A DNA stretch of 28,330 nt from JBEEMU01 sp043778315 (GCA_043778315.1 JAYWGJ010000208.1:1-28330); one strand, 5' to 3'; numbered from the stretch's first letter, positions 1 to 7,646 are shown. The notes: generated by a model not told the origin, from the sequence alone. Made by a program: numbers and translations.

Positions 1-98
1 ACAGCGAACTCATAAGTCAAACAAATACCGAACTCCGCGAGCGCGTGTTCGCACAGATGCACCAAAACGTGGCGTATGTGAAAGCGCAGATAAAGTAG
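1..98 (+). CDS. 3' end of an unidentified CDS (partial)
   Basis: An open frame runs in from the left edge (codons from base 3) and stops at TAG 96-98. The last 31 residues are visible, ending in AYVKAQIK; they look helical and charged, as at the C-terminus of a soluble protein. The frame is followed within 30 bases by a strong hairpin terminator, which supports a real gene end. Too little is present to name a family. Confidence 0.6.
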   Translation, partial: SELISQTNTELRERVFAQMHQNVAYVKAQIK

Positions 99-122
99 GG
101 GGATTGGGGGATTTTAACACAT

Positions 123-162
123 AAAAAAGGTGCTATTGGTTATCCCAATAGCACCTTTTTTT
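123..162. terminator. Bidirectional intrinsic terminator
   Basis: An 11-bp perfect stem (129-139 with 145-155, GGTGCTATTGG and its complement) has a 5-base loop. It is flanked by A-tracts on the left and T-tracts on the right, so it ends transcripts from both sides: the partial gene at 1-98 (+) and the small minus-strand ORF at 170-313. Confidence 0.85.
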
Positions 163-169
163 ATCAAAA

Positions 170-313
170 CTAAAAAAAACACTCATACAACACGGTTCGG
201 ATTTTTGCAAAAACCTCGAAAAACACGCTTAATGCCGCCGATATTGCACCTTTGTAATCCCCCTGTCGCACGCCGGCGAAACCAGACAAGTCAATGGTTT
301 TGAGGCCCGCCAT
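170..313 (-). CDS. Small protein of 47 aa, unknown function
   Basis: A 48-codon frame starts at ATG 313-311 and ends at TAG 172-170. The product begins MAGLKTIDLSGFAG. Its second half (about residues 20-47) can form a largely hydrophobic helix ending in Cys-Phe-Phe, with no classical signal peptide. Three signs support expression: a good Bacteroidota-type promoter at 390-421 reading toward it, a strong terminator directly after its stop, and an in-frame stop just upstream of the ATG that fixes the start. The family is not recognised. It could be a membrane-associated peptide, or chance coding between promoter and terminator, in which case the transcript would be a small RNA. Confidence 0.5.
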   Translation of the reverse strand: MAGLKTIDLSGFAGVRQGDYKGAISAALSVFFEVFAKIRTVLYECFF

Positions 314-389
314 TAGTACATCGAGTCAGCATTTAAAAAATTAACTATTGAATTTGAAAAACGTGAAGCCGCGCCGTATGAATGCTACG

Positions 390-421
390 CAAAGGTAGAA
401 TGCAGTTGCGATATTTGCAAA
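390..421 (-). promoter_or_regulatory. Bacteroidota sigma-ABfr-type promoter
   Basis: On the minus strand TTTG (421-418) lies 20 bases upstream of TACCTTTG (397-390), matching the phylum consensus TTTG-N19/20-TAnnTTTG. The predicted start point near 384 gives about 70 bases of leader before the 47-aa ORF. The reductase gene ending at 468 reads in the same direction, so read-through is also possible. Confidence 0.65.
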
Positions 422-467
422 TAAAAAATGCTTTTTTTAGGCGATTTTTTAGTGCTTTTAAAAAACT

Positions 468-1583
468 CTACGCATCAAAATCTACATTGATAGCCGCCGT
501 AGTCGGGCGCGCGGTACAAGCCAAAATATAGCCGTCTGCCACTTCGTCGTCGTTGAGCGCGAAACAAGCGTCCATTTCTACTTTTCCCGAATTTAATTTG
601 GCAATACAAGTAGAACACGCACCGCTTTTACAAGAGAAAGGCGCATCGTAACCTGCTTTGAGCAGCGAGTCCAAAATCGTTTGTCCTGCCGCAATCGGCA
701 CTTCAAATTTTTTGCCGTTGAGCTTCACGGCTGCTACACTCGCGCCTGTATGCACTAATGCGGCGGCTGCCGCGCCTTCTTTTTGCTCGGTCGCGGACGA
801 GAAAACCTCCATGTGAAACTGCTTTTTGTCGATGCCGCGTGCGGCAACTACCGCCTCCAAATTGCGCATCATCGGTAGCGGACCGCAGGTGAAAAACACC
901 GTTTCGGCGGTCGGCGCAGGGTTACGGTCGAGCCAGGTATTGATAGCTTTTTGGTCGGGAACGCCTACTAATCCTGTCCACGAACTCGTCGATTTTTTCA
1001 TAAAACCAAACATACCGCCGCCCGTTTTGTCTTGCTTCGGGTCACTCAATATGTGTTCTACAAAAAGCTGCCCTTCGTAGCGGCGTTGCAAGTCTTCGAG
1101 TTGCGCTTTGAAGATAATCGAGTCCTCGTCGTAGTTGCCATACAGCAAAAACAGACTGCTTTTCGGTTCTTTTTCGAGTACCGTTTTGATGATGGAGTAC
1201 AAGGGCGTGATACCGCTCCCGCCACCTAAAAAGTAGAAGCTGCGGTATTTTGCGGCATCGAGCGGCAGTGTGAACCGTCCTTGCGGCGGCATCACTTGCA
1301 GCGTTTCGCCCGCTCTTGCGTGGTCGTTGAGGTGATTAGACATCACGCCGCCCTTGATGCGCTTGACGCTAACGGTAAGCGTGCCCTCTACGGGACTACT
1401 CGACATCGAGTAGGCGCGGCGCACTTTTTCGCCCTTCAGCTCCGTCTCGAGCGTGATGTATTGACCGTGTTCGTACTCGAATACGTCGGCGAGCAATGGC
1501 GGTACTTCAAAAGTGATAGAAATTGCGTCAGCGGTTTCGCGACGGACTTCCGCTATCCTAAGCGGGTGCAATTGTGGGGTCAT
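468..1583 (-). CDS. PaaE-like FAD/NAD(P) reductase with C-terminal [2Fe-2S] domain
   Basis: This 371-aa protein is built like PaaE/HmpX-type electron-transfer reductases: FAD domain first (residues 1-107, flavin motif RAYS at 56-59), NAD(P)-binding domain next (about 115-245, GGGSGITP at 120-127 and CGP at 233-235), then a plant-type ferredoxin domain (about 285-371). Cluster ligands are Cys318, Cys323, Cys326 and Cys356. It moves electrons from NAD(P)H through FAD to the [2Fe-2S] centre and on to an oxygenase. No phenylacetate genes are near, whereas an AlkB-type hydroxylase lies divergently, so I infer it feeds that enzyme. Its ATG lies inside the 3' end of the TetR gene (26-bp overlap), implying one transcript. 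A residue 183-203 insert rich in Gly, Met and Lys interrupts the NAD domain. Confidence 0.9.
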   Translation of the reverse strand: MTPQLHPLRIAEVRRETADAISITFEVPPLLADVFEYEHGQYITLETELKGEKVRRAYSMSSSPVEGTLTVSVKRIKGGVMSNHLNDHARAGETLQVMPPQGRFTLPLDAAKYRSFYFLGGGSGITPLYSIIKTVLEKEPKSSLFLLYGNYDEDSIIFKAQLEDLQRRYEGQLFVEHILSDPKQDKTGGGMFGFMKKSTSSWTGLVGVPDQKAINTWLDRNPAPTAETVFFTCGPLPMMRNLEAVVAARGIDKKQFHMEVFSSATEQKEGAAAAALVHTGASVAAVKLNGKKFEVPIAAGQTILDSLLKAGYDAPFSCKSGACSTCIAKLNSGKVEMDACFALNDDEVADGYILACTARPTTAAINVDFDA

Positions 1584-2196
1584 AACTTGTCGGAATTTGT
1601 TTAAAAATACCCTTTAATTTTATATTAAAGTAATTATTAACAGAATCCTGCAAAGTTAGTTTATTTTCTTTTAAAAATTGTGGTTCGCACACCTGAATTA
1701 TAAAAGCATGGTCGCTGACCGCCAAAAAATGCGGGTCGAGGTCGTTAGCAAGCAAGCCTTCGGCTACGCCGAGTTTGTAAAACTCGTGTAATTTGTTGGT
1801 GATGTAATTTTGCAACACCATAATACGTTGAAAAAGATAAGGGTGTTCTACTTTTAAGTCGGCTACGAAAGTAGCAGAAAAATCACTTAACTGATTGCTG
1901 ATGAATACAATAGACTGTTTGTATCGCTCCCAATATCCAATTGAAGTATCAAAAAGTATCATATCAAACTCTGCGGTGCGCGCCACGCGCATATCTATCA
2001 TCTCTTCCAAGACCTCCAAATGCGTCGCGTAATGCTTGTACAAAGTAGCTTTGCTGATGTCCAAAATAGTAGAAATTTCGTTCATATTAAACGAAGTAAG
2101 ACCCGTTTTGAAAAAATAGGGCGATATATGTTGTACCCAATCCGCCCGAAGTTCAGGATTGTCGATGCGTACCTTATCGATTGGTTTGCGTCCCAT
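1558..2196 (-). CDS. TetR/AcrR-family transcriptional regulator
   Basis: A 212-aa protein of typical TetR length. The N-terminal helix-turn-helix lies near residues 30-58, with MNEISTILDISKATLYKHY at 38-56, the usual TetR recognition-helix pattern. The remaining ~150 residues are helical, as in ligand-binding and dimerisation domains. It overlaps the reductase gene downstream and diverges from the alkane hydroxylase gene. I infer a local repressor responding to a hydrophobic substrate or product, acting through the palindrome at 2272-2290. The inducer cannot be told from sequence. Confidence 0.88.
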   Translation of the reverse strand: MGRKPIDKVRIDNPELRADWVQHISPYFFKTGLTSFNMNEISTILDISKATLYKHYATHLEVLEEMIDMRVARTAEFDMILFDTSIGYWERYKQSIVFISNQLSDFSATFVADLKVEHPYLFQRIMVLQNYITNKLHEFYKLGVAEGLLANDLDPHFLAVSDHAFIIQVCEPQFLKENKLTLQDSVNNYFNIKLKGIFKQIPTSYDPTIAPA

Positions 2197-2271
2197 AAAA
2201 TAATTGTTACTATTATGTATTAAGAAAAAAAGAGGAAATTGCTGTTTTGAACTAATATTTATCTAATAATG

Positions 2272-2290
2272 TTGTAGATATTATTTACAA
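2272..2290. promoter_or_regulatory. Candidate TetR operator (19-bp palindrome)
   Basis: TTGTAGATATTATTTACAA is a near-perfect inverted repeat: 8 of 9 base pairs match about a central T. It begins 76 bases upstream of the TetR start, between divergent genes, and has the size and symmetry of TetR-family operators. A second overlapping short inverted repeat (ACAAT-ATA-ATTGT) begins at 2287. Confidence 0.4.
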
Positions 2291-2539
2291 TATAATTGTT
2301 TTAAAAAAATGCGTCACAAACTATGTTACAAAAAATTGTTTTAGTATAATTTGTTAATCTAATTTCGTGCCAAAACCTTACTTTTAAGTAGAAAATATTA
2401 GAAAATATTAATTTGTTTTTAATATCAAAATATTTAATCTATTTCAATGCCGTTTTTCTGTTTTGATACCTATTATTTTTACAATGTATAATATTTTGAT
2501 AATCAACGTTTTTTGGTCATTAATAAAAAAAATATTTAA

Positions 2540-2575
2540 TTTGTTCGACTTACCAAATCTAAAACTGTATTTTTG
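2540..2575 (+). promoter_or_regulatory. Possible promoter for the alkane hydroxylase gene
   Basis: TATTTTTG at 2568-2575 fits TAnnTTTG, and TTTG lies at 2540-2543. The 24-base spacer is longer than the usual 19-20, so the match is weak. It would give a leader of about 125 bases. Confidence 0.3.
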
Positions 2576-2704
2576 CGGGTATTCACATTCGGTATACAAA
2601 GGTAAGCATTTTGTAAACAAAAAAAGTAAAAATAATTTATTTTATATTGAAACCTAAAAAGATAATTTATTGTATAAAAAAAAATCGTATAAATAAAATT
2701 TATT

Positions 2705-3763
2705 ATGTATCGTAATTTTAAATATTTGATTGCTTATATCGTACCTTCATCGGCACTTTTAGCAGTTTATGCGGGTGGCTTTTGGTCATTTTCTGCTATT
2801 TACCTCGCATTTATGATTATTCCTTTCATGGAACTGTTTTTGCCTACTTCGGTGGTCAATCACGCGCCTGAGGAGGAGGAGTCGCGGCTAAGTCAAAACG
2901 GATTTAGCTTGATGCTTTACCTAAACTTGCCTATACTGTATTTTATTATGGGCTATTTTGTTTATAAAATAAGCTATACCGATTTGCAGCTTTTCGAGCA
3001 AATTGGTATGACGTTAAGCGTCGGTATTGTCTGCGGTGCGCTCGGTATCAACGTAGCGCACGAACTCGGGCATCGCGAAACATGGTGGGAGCAACTGATG
3101 TCAAAAATGATGCTGCTGACCTGTCACTATATGCACTTTTTTATAGAGCATAATCGCGGGCATCACAAAAACGTATCGACCGATGAAGACCCTGCGTCGT
3201 CGCGGTTGAACGAGTCGCTCTATGCTTTTTTTATCCGTTCGGTGCGCGACAGCTACCTCGATTCGTGGAAATTGGAGAAAGAACGCTTGCGGCGCGAGGC
3301 AAAACCCGCGCTCAATATCGCCAACGAAATGATTTGGTATCAGATTATTCAAGTCGCTTATATCGCATCAATCGGCATCTTTTTTGGCATACAAAGTATG
3401 TTTCTAGTCATTTTAGCGGGTATTATTGGCTTTTTATTATTAGAAACCATTAATTATATAGAGCATTATGGCTTGCGCCGACAAAAAATGCCTTCGGGAC
3501 GCTATGAAAAAGTGATGCCCTACCATTCTTGGAACTCCGACCACGAATTAGGGCGTATTGTGCTATACGAACTCACCCGCCATAGTGACCATCACTATAA
3601 AGCGACTCGAAAATATCAAATTTTGCGTCATTTTGACGAAAGTCCGCAGCTACCATACGGCTATCCAGGCTCTATGCTTTTGGCGTTTGTACCGTCGTTA
3701 TGGTTCAAAAGAATGAACTCCGAAGTAGCTCGTTTCAATAATCTGCAGCGCGCCGCCGAGTAA
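2705..3763 (+). CDS. alkB: AlkB-type membrane di-iron alkane monooxygenase
   Basis: A 352-aa integral membrane protein of the AlkB/XylM branch of the fatty-acid-desaturase superfamily, which hydroxylates the terminal carbon of medium-chain alkanes or related hydrophobic molecules. The eight-His signature is complete: HELGHR (119-124), EHNRGHH (148-154), NYIEHYGL (250-257) and RHSDHH (292-297). The NYxEHYGL motif separates AlkB-like hydroxylases from ordinary desaturases. Hydrophobic segments lie near 7-45, 70-90, 98-118, 210-228 and 230-250. No rubredoxin gene, the usual AlkB electron donor, is visible; the divergent FAD/[2Fe-2S] reductase is the likely partner, as XylA is for XylM. Substrate range is not readable from sequence; a specialised lipid or sterol-like substrate is possible. 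Confidence 0.9.
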   Translation: MYRNFKYLIAYIVPSSALLAVYAGGFWSFSAIYLAFMIIPFMELFLPTSVVNHAPEEEESRLSQNGFSLMLYLNLPILYFIMGYFVYKISYTDLQLFEQIGMTLSVGIVCGALGINVAHELGHRETWWEQLMSKMMLLTCHYMHFFIEHNRGHHKNVSTDEDPASSRLNESLYAFFIRSVRDSYLDSWKLEKERLRREAKPALNIANEMIWYQIIQVAYIASIGIFFGIQSMFLVILAGIIGFLLLETINYIEHYGLRRQKMPSGRYEKVMPYHSWNSDHELGRIVLYELTRHSDHHYKATRKYQILRHFDESPQLPYGYPGSMLLAFVPSLWFKRMNSEVARFNNLQRAAE

Positions 3764-3779
3764 AAAAATGAAAAAAGAT

Positions 3780-3807
3780 TGCTTATAATATAGTAATAAG
3801 CATTTAA
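3780..3807 (+). terminator. Weak hairpin after alkB
   Basis: A 7-bp AT-rich stem (TGCTTAT 3780-3786 with ATAAGCA 3796-3802) is followed only by TTTAAAAA. Its position 16 bases after the alkB stop is suggestive, but the stem is weak and the T-tract short. Confidence 0.3.
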
Positions 3808-3812
3808 AAATC

Positions 3813-3820
3813 TATCTTTG
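3813..3820 (+). promoter_or_regulatory. -7 element upstream of the LOG-family gene
   Basis: TATCTTTG matches TAnnTTTG about 100 bases before the next start codon. No TTTG is seen at the expected -33 spacing, so only half of the consensus is supported. Confidence 0.4.
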
Positions 3821-3922
3821 CTTCCCGCAAAAAATTGCGCAAAAATTCATTTGTGCAGATAATTTGTCGCGAATTGTAACCATTTTCATAATCCAAATAT
3901 TCAATCTAAATATTGTAAAAAT

Positions 3923-4636
3923 ATGCCTGATAAAGTAAGTAAAGTACCCATGAAATTTAAGCCGCGTCCGTGGAACGAGATGAAAGCGGAGAATGCATGG
4001 ACGATGTTTAAGGTCGTTTCGGAGTTCGTTGATGGTTTTGAGCGTATGAACAAAATCGGTCCGTGCATCTCTATTTTCGGCTCGGCGCGCATCAAACCCG
4101 ACGACCCGTTTTACAAACTCGCTACCGAAGTAGCGCAGCGTTTCACGCACGAAGGCTACGGTATCATCACGGGCGGCGGTCCGGGCATCATGGAGGCAGG
4201 CAACAAAGGCGCGCGCGAAGCGAACGGCAAATCGGTCGGTTTGAACATTGAACTGCCGATGGAGCAAGGCTCAAATCCGTATGTGGATTGGGACAAAAAT
4301 TTTCAATTTAACTACTTTTTCGTCCGCAAAGTGATGTTTGTGAAATACGCGCAAGGCTTCGTGGTCATGCCAGGTGGTTTTGGTACGATGGACGAACTTT
4401 TTGAGGTGCTGACGTTGGTGCAAACCAAAAAAATCGAGCAAGTGCCGATAGTCCTTATGGGCAAATCTTACTGGGACGGCTTGGTCGATTGGTGGCGCAA
4501 CACAATGGCGGCTACCAAAATGATTAACGAGGAAGACCTAAATCTTTTTTTGGTCACCGACGACATCGAGGACGCGGTAGCGCACATCAATAACTTTTAT
4601 AAATTTGGTAAATTGCGTCCAAATTTTACCATGTAA
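3923..4636 (+). CDS. LOG-family (TIGR00730) nucleotide phosphoribohydrolase
   Basis: A 237-aa cytosolic Rossmann-fold protein. Two family signatures are present: GGGPGIMEA at 84-92 and PGGFGTMDE at 150-158, plus the Arg-Lys pair at 135-136 that lines the active site in this family. Members cleave the base from nucleoside 5'-monophosphates (cytokinin-activating LOG enzymes, or purine/pyrimidine nucleosidases like PpnN); the true bacterial substrate is often unknown. An old 'lysine decarboxylase' label for this family is wrong. A second ATG at codon 10 is a possible start. It stands alone, with a -7 element upstream and a strong terminator downstream. Confidence 0.9.
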   Translation: MPDKVSKVPMKFKPRPWNEMKAENAWTMFKVVSEFVDGFERMNKIGPCISIFGSARIKPDDPFYKLATEVAQRFTHEGYGIITGGGPGIMEAGNKGAREANGKSVGLNIELPMEQGSNPYVDWDKNFQFNYFFVRKVMFVKYAQGFVVMPGGFGTMDELFEVLTLVQTKKIEQVPIVLMGKSYWDGLVDWWRNTMAATKMINEEDLNLFLVTDDIEDAVAHINNFYKFGKLRPNFTM

Positions 4637-4655
4637 ATTTTATTTTACAATTGCA

Positions 4656-4698
4656 ATAAAAAATGCCCGTCGAGCTTCGTTCTACGGGCATTTTTTAT
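4656..4698. terminator. Intrinsic terminator after the LOG gene
   Basis: A perfect 15-bp stem pairs 4656-4670 with 4684-4698, with core ATGCCCGT/ACGGGCAT and A/T-tract flanks. The loop is 13 bases. It isolates the LOG gene from the thiamine operon and could work from either direction. Confidence 0.88.
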
Positions 4699-4747
4699 CT
4701 AAGTATTTAAAATTTAATTTTTCTAAATTCTTACACAAAAAAAACCT

Positions 4748-4755
4748 TACCTTTG
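4748..4755 (+). promoter_or_regulatory. -7 element of the thiamine operon
   Basis: TACCTTTG fits TAnnTTTG. A start point about 5-7 bases downstream falls just before the first paired base of the TPP riboswitch, exactly where a riboswitch transcript should begin. No good TTTG is seen at -33. Confidence 0.6.
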
Positions 4756-4761
4756 CTGCAT

Positions 4762-4904
4762 AAATGTCTTGGGGTGCTGCGTTATATATTTATTATAATA
4801 ATATAACATAGCTGAGATGATACCCAACGAACTTGATGCGGATTATACCGACGAAAGGAAGACGTAGATTTTGTGTTTGGCAACAGCCTGACCCAAGACA
4901 TTTT
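4762..4904 (+). promoter_or_regulatory. TPP (THI-box) riboswitch
   Basis: The conserved TPP-aptamer blocks occur in order: GGGGTGCT (4771-4778), a variable AT-rich hairpin, GCTGAGAT (4811-4818), TACCC (4821-4825), GAACTTGATGCGGATTATACC and GAAAGGAAG (about 4853-4861). P1 can form between GTCTT (4766-4770) and AAGAC (4859-4863). The pyrimidine-sensing CTGAGA core is intact. Downstream, CCCAAGACA (4892-4900) is complementary to the same 5' P1 strand over at least nine bases, so it can compete with P1 and probably forms part of the expression platform just before the start codon. Known role: thiamine pyrophosphate binding lowers expression of uptake or synthesis genes, here the TonB receptor and PnuT. 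Confidence 0.92.
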
Positions 4905-4945
4905 GTATTACTATAATGCTTTTTCATTATTATTTTAGCTACAAA

Positions 4946-6955
4946 ATGTTTAAAAAACAGCTTTTTTCAAGTATTACAATCCTTTTTGTACTGCTTTGCG
5001 CTAACGCCGCTACTGCACAAAATGTCGCCGACAGCCTCGCTACCGACAGCCTACGCGAAGTGCGCATCAACGCCAATTACAGCAGCGTGACCAGCCAAAA
5101 CAGCAGCACCGTATTGGCGCGAAGCCAAATAAAAAACCTCAATACGGGGCAAGACCTGCCTTATATTTTGCAGTTTGCGCCCAATGTGACCGTCACCTCC
5201 GACGCGGGCAGCAGCAACGGCTACACCTATCTCCGCTTGCGCGGCATAGACCAAACCCGCCTCAACATCTCGCTCAACGGCGTGCCGCTCAACGAACCCG
5301 AAGACCAAACGGTCTATTTTTCTAACTTCACCGACCTCGCTAGTTCGCTGCAATCGGTAGAGGTGCAGCGCGGCGTAGGCACGTCGCGGAGCGGCGTAGC
5401 GTCGTTTGGCGGGAGCATAGACATGGCTTCACCTGCATTAGCCGCGACGCGCAAAGGCGGCGCAGTTTTTGCTGATTATGGCAGCTTCAATACGGCGCGT
5501 TTCGGGGCGGAACTCCGCACGGGACTCGCGCCGAACAAATGGAGTGCCTACGCCCGCGCCTCCTACACGAACACGAACGGCTACAAGGAACACGCGGGCA
5601 ATACGGGCGCGTCGGGTTTGTTTTCGGCGGCGTATTTCGGCAAACGCGACGTACTAAAACTCACGGCGTTGGTCGGCAGACAGCAAAATAATGGCTTGGC
5701 ATGGTTAGGCGTTTCGGATAATTTGGCTCGTGCCAATCCGCGTGCGAATGGCAACAGTCGATACGAAATAGATAATTTTTATCAGGCGCATTTGCAAGCA
5801 CTTTATAGGCATCAATTTGGTGCGCGGCACGCAATAAACGCAGCCGTTTATCGGACACAAAGTAGCGGTTTTTATACTTTTGATAGCAATAATTTCAACG
5901 GTTTACCGAGTGAAAACGCCGATTATCGCTACCAATTAGCTGCCGCAACGAATGGCGCGCAAGCCAACTATACTTACACTTCACCGCGTTTTACTGCCAC
6001 TATTGGCGGACACGCAAGCGCACACTCGCGCCGACATGAAGGCTTGTATTTGGACGCGCAGCAGTATGTAAACACGGGTACAAAAACGGACTACTCCGCG
6101 TTCGCGAAAGCGGCATATACAGCAGGACGTTTTCGGGTTTTCGCTGATATGCAATACCGCGTAGCGGCGTTTAAGTACGATGGAAATGTAGCGTTAGCAC
6201 CAATGAAATGGACGTTTTTCAACCCAAAAATTGGCGCGGATTACGCTGTAAATGCGTTCTGCAAACTGTATTATACCGTCGGTGCGACGGGTCGCGAGCC
6301 TTCGCGCAACGATTTTTTTGCAGGCAGCGACGAGCTGTACAGCGCGGACGGCTTCGTATATTTTCAGCCCGAGCGCGTGCAAGACCACGAGTTGGGCATC
6401 AATTACGAACGAAAAAATACGCTCCTGAAAGCCAATTTATACTATATGCAGTTTGAGCATGAAATAACGCTGAGCGGCGCGTTTGGCGCAACAGGTTTGC
6501 CGCTCAATACGGCAGGTACGCAGAGTTTTAGGAGCGGCATAGAGCTGGAAGCGGCGCACCGTTGGGCGAGCGGCGTAGGCGTTCGGCATACCTCAGCGTT
6601 TAGTTACAATCAGATACAGGCGGGCGCGGAGCGCGTCGCACCTGTCCGTTCCCCTACACTTTTGGCGGTACAAGAGGTTTATTATCAACATAATAAGTGG
6701 CTTGTCGCAACAAGCATTCGGTATCAATCGGGGAGTTATTTGGATTTTACCAATCAATTTACATTGCCCGCTTTCGCAGTGATTAACGTGAGCGGACAAT
6801 ATCAAATCATCAAAAACCTGACGCTCCGCTTAACGCTAAATAATATCACAAACCGAGTGTATTATAGCGACGGCGGCGTGAACTATGCGGGACAACCGTT
6901 TTATTTCGTGCAAGCTCCGTTGCATTTTTCGGTGGGTGCGCGGTATGAATTTTAA
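4946..6955 (+). CDS. TonB-dependent outer-membrane receptor, thiamine-regulated
   Basis: A 669-aa outer-membrane beta-barrel transporter. I start it at the ATG at 4946, because MFKKQLFSSITILFVLLCAN gives a clean signal peptide with cleavage near ATA-QN; the in-frame ATG at 4916 would add ten non-signal residues and crowd the riboswitch. The plug domain covers roughly residues 45-165 (RLRGIDQTRLNISLNGVPLN is typical), followed by the barrel and a terminal aromatic residue (RYEF). Control by a TPP riboswitch and coupling to a PnuT-like permease match the Bacteroidota layout predicted for thiamine uptake, so the likely substrate is thiamine or a phosphorylated or precursor form, imported with energy from TonB-ExbBD. 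The substrate is inferred from context alone. Confidence 0.9.
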   Translation: MFKKQLFSSITILFVLLCANAATAQNVADSLATDSLREVRINANYSSVTSQNSSTVLARSQIKNLNTGQDLPYILQFAPNVTVTSDAGSSNGYTYLRLRGIDQTRLNISLNGVPLNEPEDQTVYFSNFTDLASSLQSVEVQRGVGTSRSGVASFGGSIDMASPALAATRKGGAVFADYGSFNTARFGAELRTGLAPNKWSAYARASYTNTNGYKEHAGNTGASGLFSAAYFGKRDVLKLTALVGRQQNNGLAWLGVSDNLARANPRANGNSRYEIDNFYQAHLQALYRHQFGARHAINAAVYRTQSSGFYTFDSNNFNGLPSENADYRYQLAAATNGAQANYTYTSPRFTATIGGHASAHSRRHEGLYLDAQQYVNTGTKTDYSAFAKAAYTAGRFRVFADMQYRVAAFKYDGNVALAPMKWTFFNPKIGADYAVNAFCKLYYTVGATGREPSRNDFFAGSDELYSADGFVYFQPERVQDHELGINYERKNTLLKANLYYMQFEHEITLSGAFGATGLPLNTAGTQSFRSGIELEAAHRWASGVGVRHTSAFSYNQIQAGAERVAPVRSPTLLAVQEVYYQHNKWLVATSIRYQSGSYLDFTNQFTLPAFAVINVSGQYQIIKNLTLRLTLNNITNRVYYSDGGVNYAGQPFYFVQAPLHFSVGARYEF

Positions 6956-7598
6956 TACCTTATTCATGTTTAACACGAGGCTCGTTTTCGATACCGCTTT
7001 TACTTTTTTATCCTACGAAATATCGTGGATAGAGTTGGTCGGCGTGGTATTTGGGCTGCTATCGGTCGGCTTCGCTATCCGCGCAAAAGTGTGGGCGTGG
7101 CATTTAAGCATCGTTAGTCAAGCGGCTTATTTTTTCCTTTTTTACCATATAAATCTATATTCTGATGTTTTTTTGCAAGTTTTTTTTACTATAATAAGTA
7201 TTTATGGTATTAAAAATTGGCGACAAGCGGTAAATAATGATGATTTACCTATTTTGCGGCTCTCGATGAAAGCGATATTAGCGATAAGCGTCACTTTAAT
7301 CGCGGCAACCGCTATTTGGGGCAGTTTTATCGCACATATTCACGAGTTATTGCCCGTTTATTTCGCAGAAGCGGCATCATTTCCATATAGCGATGGTTTT
7401 ATCGCGATGGCGAGCGTTGCCGCTATAACCCTGCAAGCGCGGCGGTATTTGGAGGCGTGGGTTTTGTGGACGGTAGTGAACGCCGTTGCCGCCGCCTTGT
7501 ACCAATACAAAGGCATCTATTATACCTCGGTGCTATATTTGGTATTTTTGGGTATGGGTTTGGGTGGGTGGGTGGCTTGGCGGAAAAAAATTGGATAA
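6945..7598 (+). CDS. pnuT: PnuT-like thiamine permease (PnuC family)
   Basis: A 217-aa inner-membrane protein with about seven hydrophobic segments. Two features are typical of the PnuC vitamin-transporter family: the WIELVGVVFGLLSVGFAIR stretch near the N-terminus and the repeated Trp-rich loops (KVWAWHL, IKNWRQA, EAWVLWTVVNA). PnuC itself carries nicotinamide riboside; the PnuT subgroup carries thiamine, and the upstream TPP riboswitch decides for thiamine. I start at ATG 6945, which overlaps the receptor stop by 11 bases (translational coupling); the long upstream frame would run inside the receptor gene. These carriers work by facilitated diffusion and metabolic trapping; no thiamine pyrophosphokinase gene is in view. 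Confidence 0.87.
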   Translation: MNFNTLFMFNTRLVFDTAFTFLSYEISWIELVGVVFGLLSVGFAIRAKVWAWHLSIVSQAAYFFLFYHINLYSDVFLQVFFTIISIYGIKNWRQAVNNDDLPILRLSMKAILAISVTLIAATAIWGSFIAHIHELLPVYFAEAASFPYSDGFIAMASVAAITLQARRYLEAWVLWTVVNAVAAALYQYKGIYYTSVLYLVFLGMGLGGWVAWRKKIG

Positions 7599-7646
7599 AA
7601 AAAGAAGTTTTACTTATCTTTACCGCTCTAATAATAAAACTTTAAT

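Larger units (their letters stand above)
2197..2704. other. AT-rich divergent regulatory region
   Basis: About 500 bases without a credible gene; short frames such as 2463-2657 are low-complexity and Ile/Phe/Asn/Lys-rich, as expected from AT-rich DNA. It holds the candidate operator at 2272-2290, a perfect tandem 10-mer GAAAATATTA at 2391-2400 and 2401-2410, a candidate promoter toward alkB (2540-2575), and a minus-strand TACCTTTG at 2604-2597 with no well-spaced -33 partner. Confidence 0.6.

Noticed and set aside
468..1583. Phenylacetate-CoA oxygenase reductase in a paa operon
   Set aside because: Domain order fits PaaE, but no paaABCD or other phenylacetate gene is near; the AlkB neighbour is the more likely partner.
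2463..2657. 64-codon frame in the alkB upstream region
   Set aside because: AT-rich composition alone explains it; no signal, motif or neighbouring evidence.
2705..3763. Ordinary fatty-acid desaturase
   Set aside because: The NYIEHYGL block and the RHSDHH third box are specific to AlkB/XylM-type hydroxylases.
3923..4636. Lysine decarboxylase
   Set aside because: The PGGxGTxxE and GGGPGxMEA motifs belong to the LOG nucleotide-hydrolase family; the decarboxylase name is a legacy error.
4916..4945. Upstream ATG of the thiamine-operon TonB receptor
   Set aside because: It would put ten non-signal residues before a clean signal peptide; ATG 4946 is more plausible.
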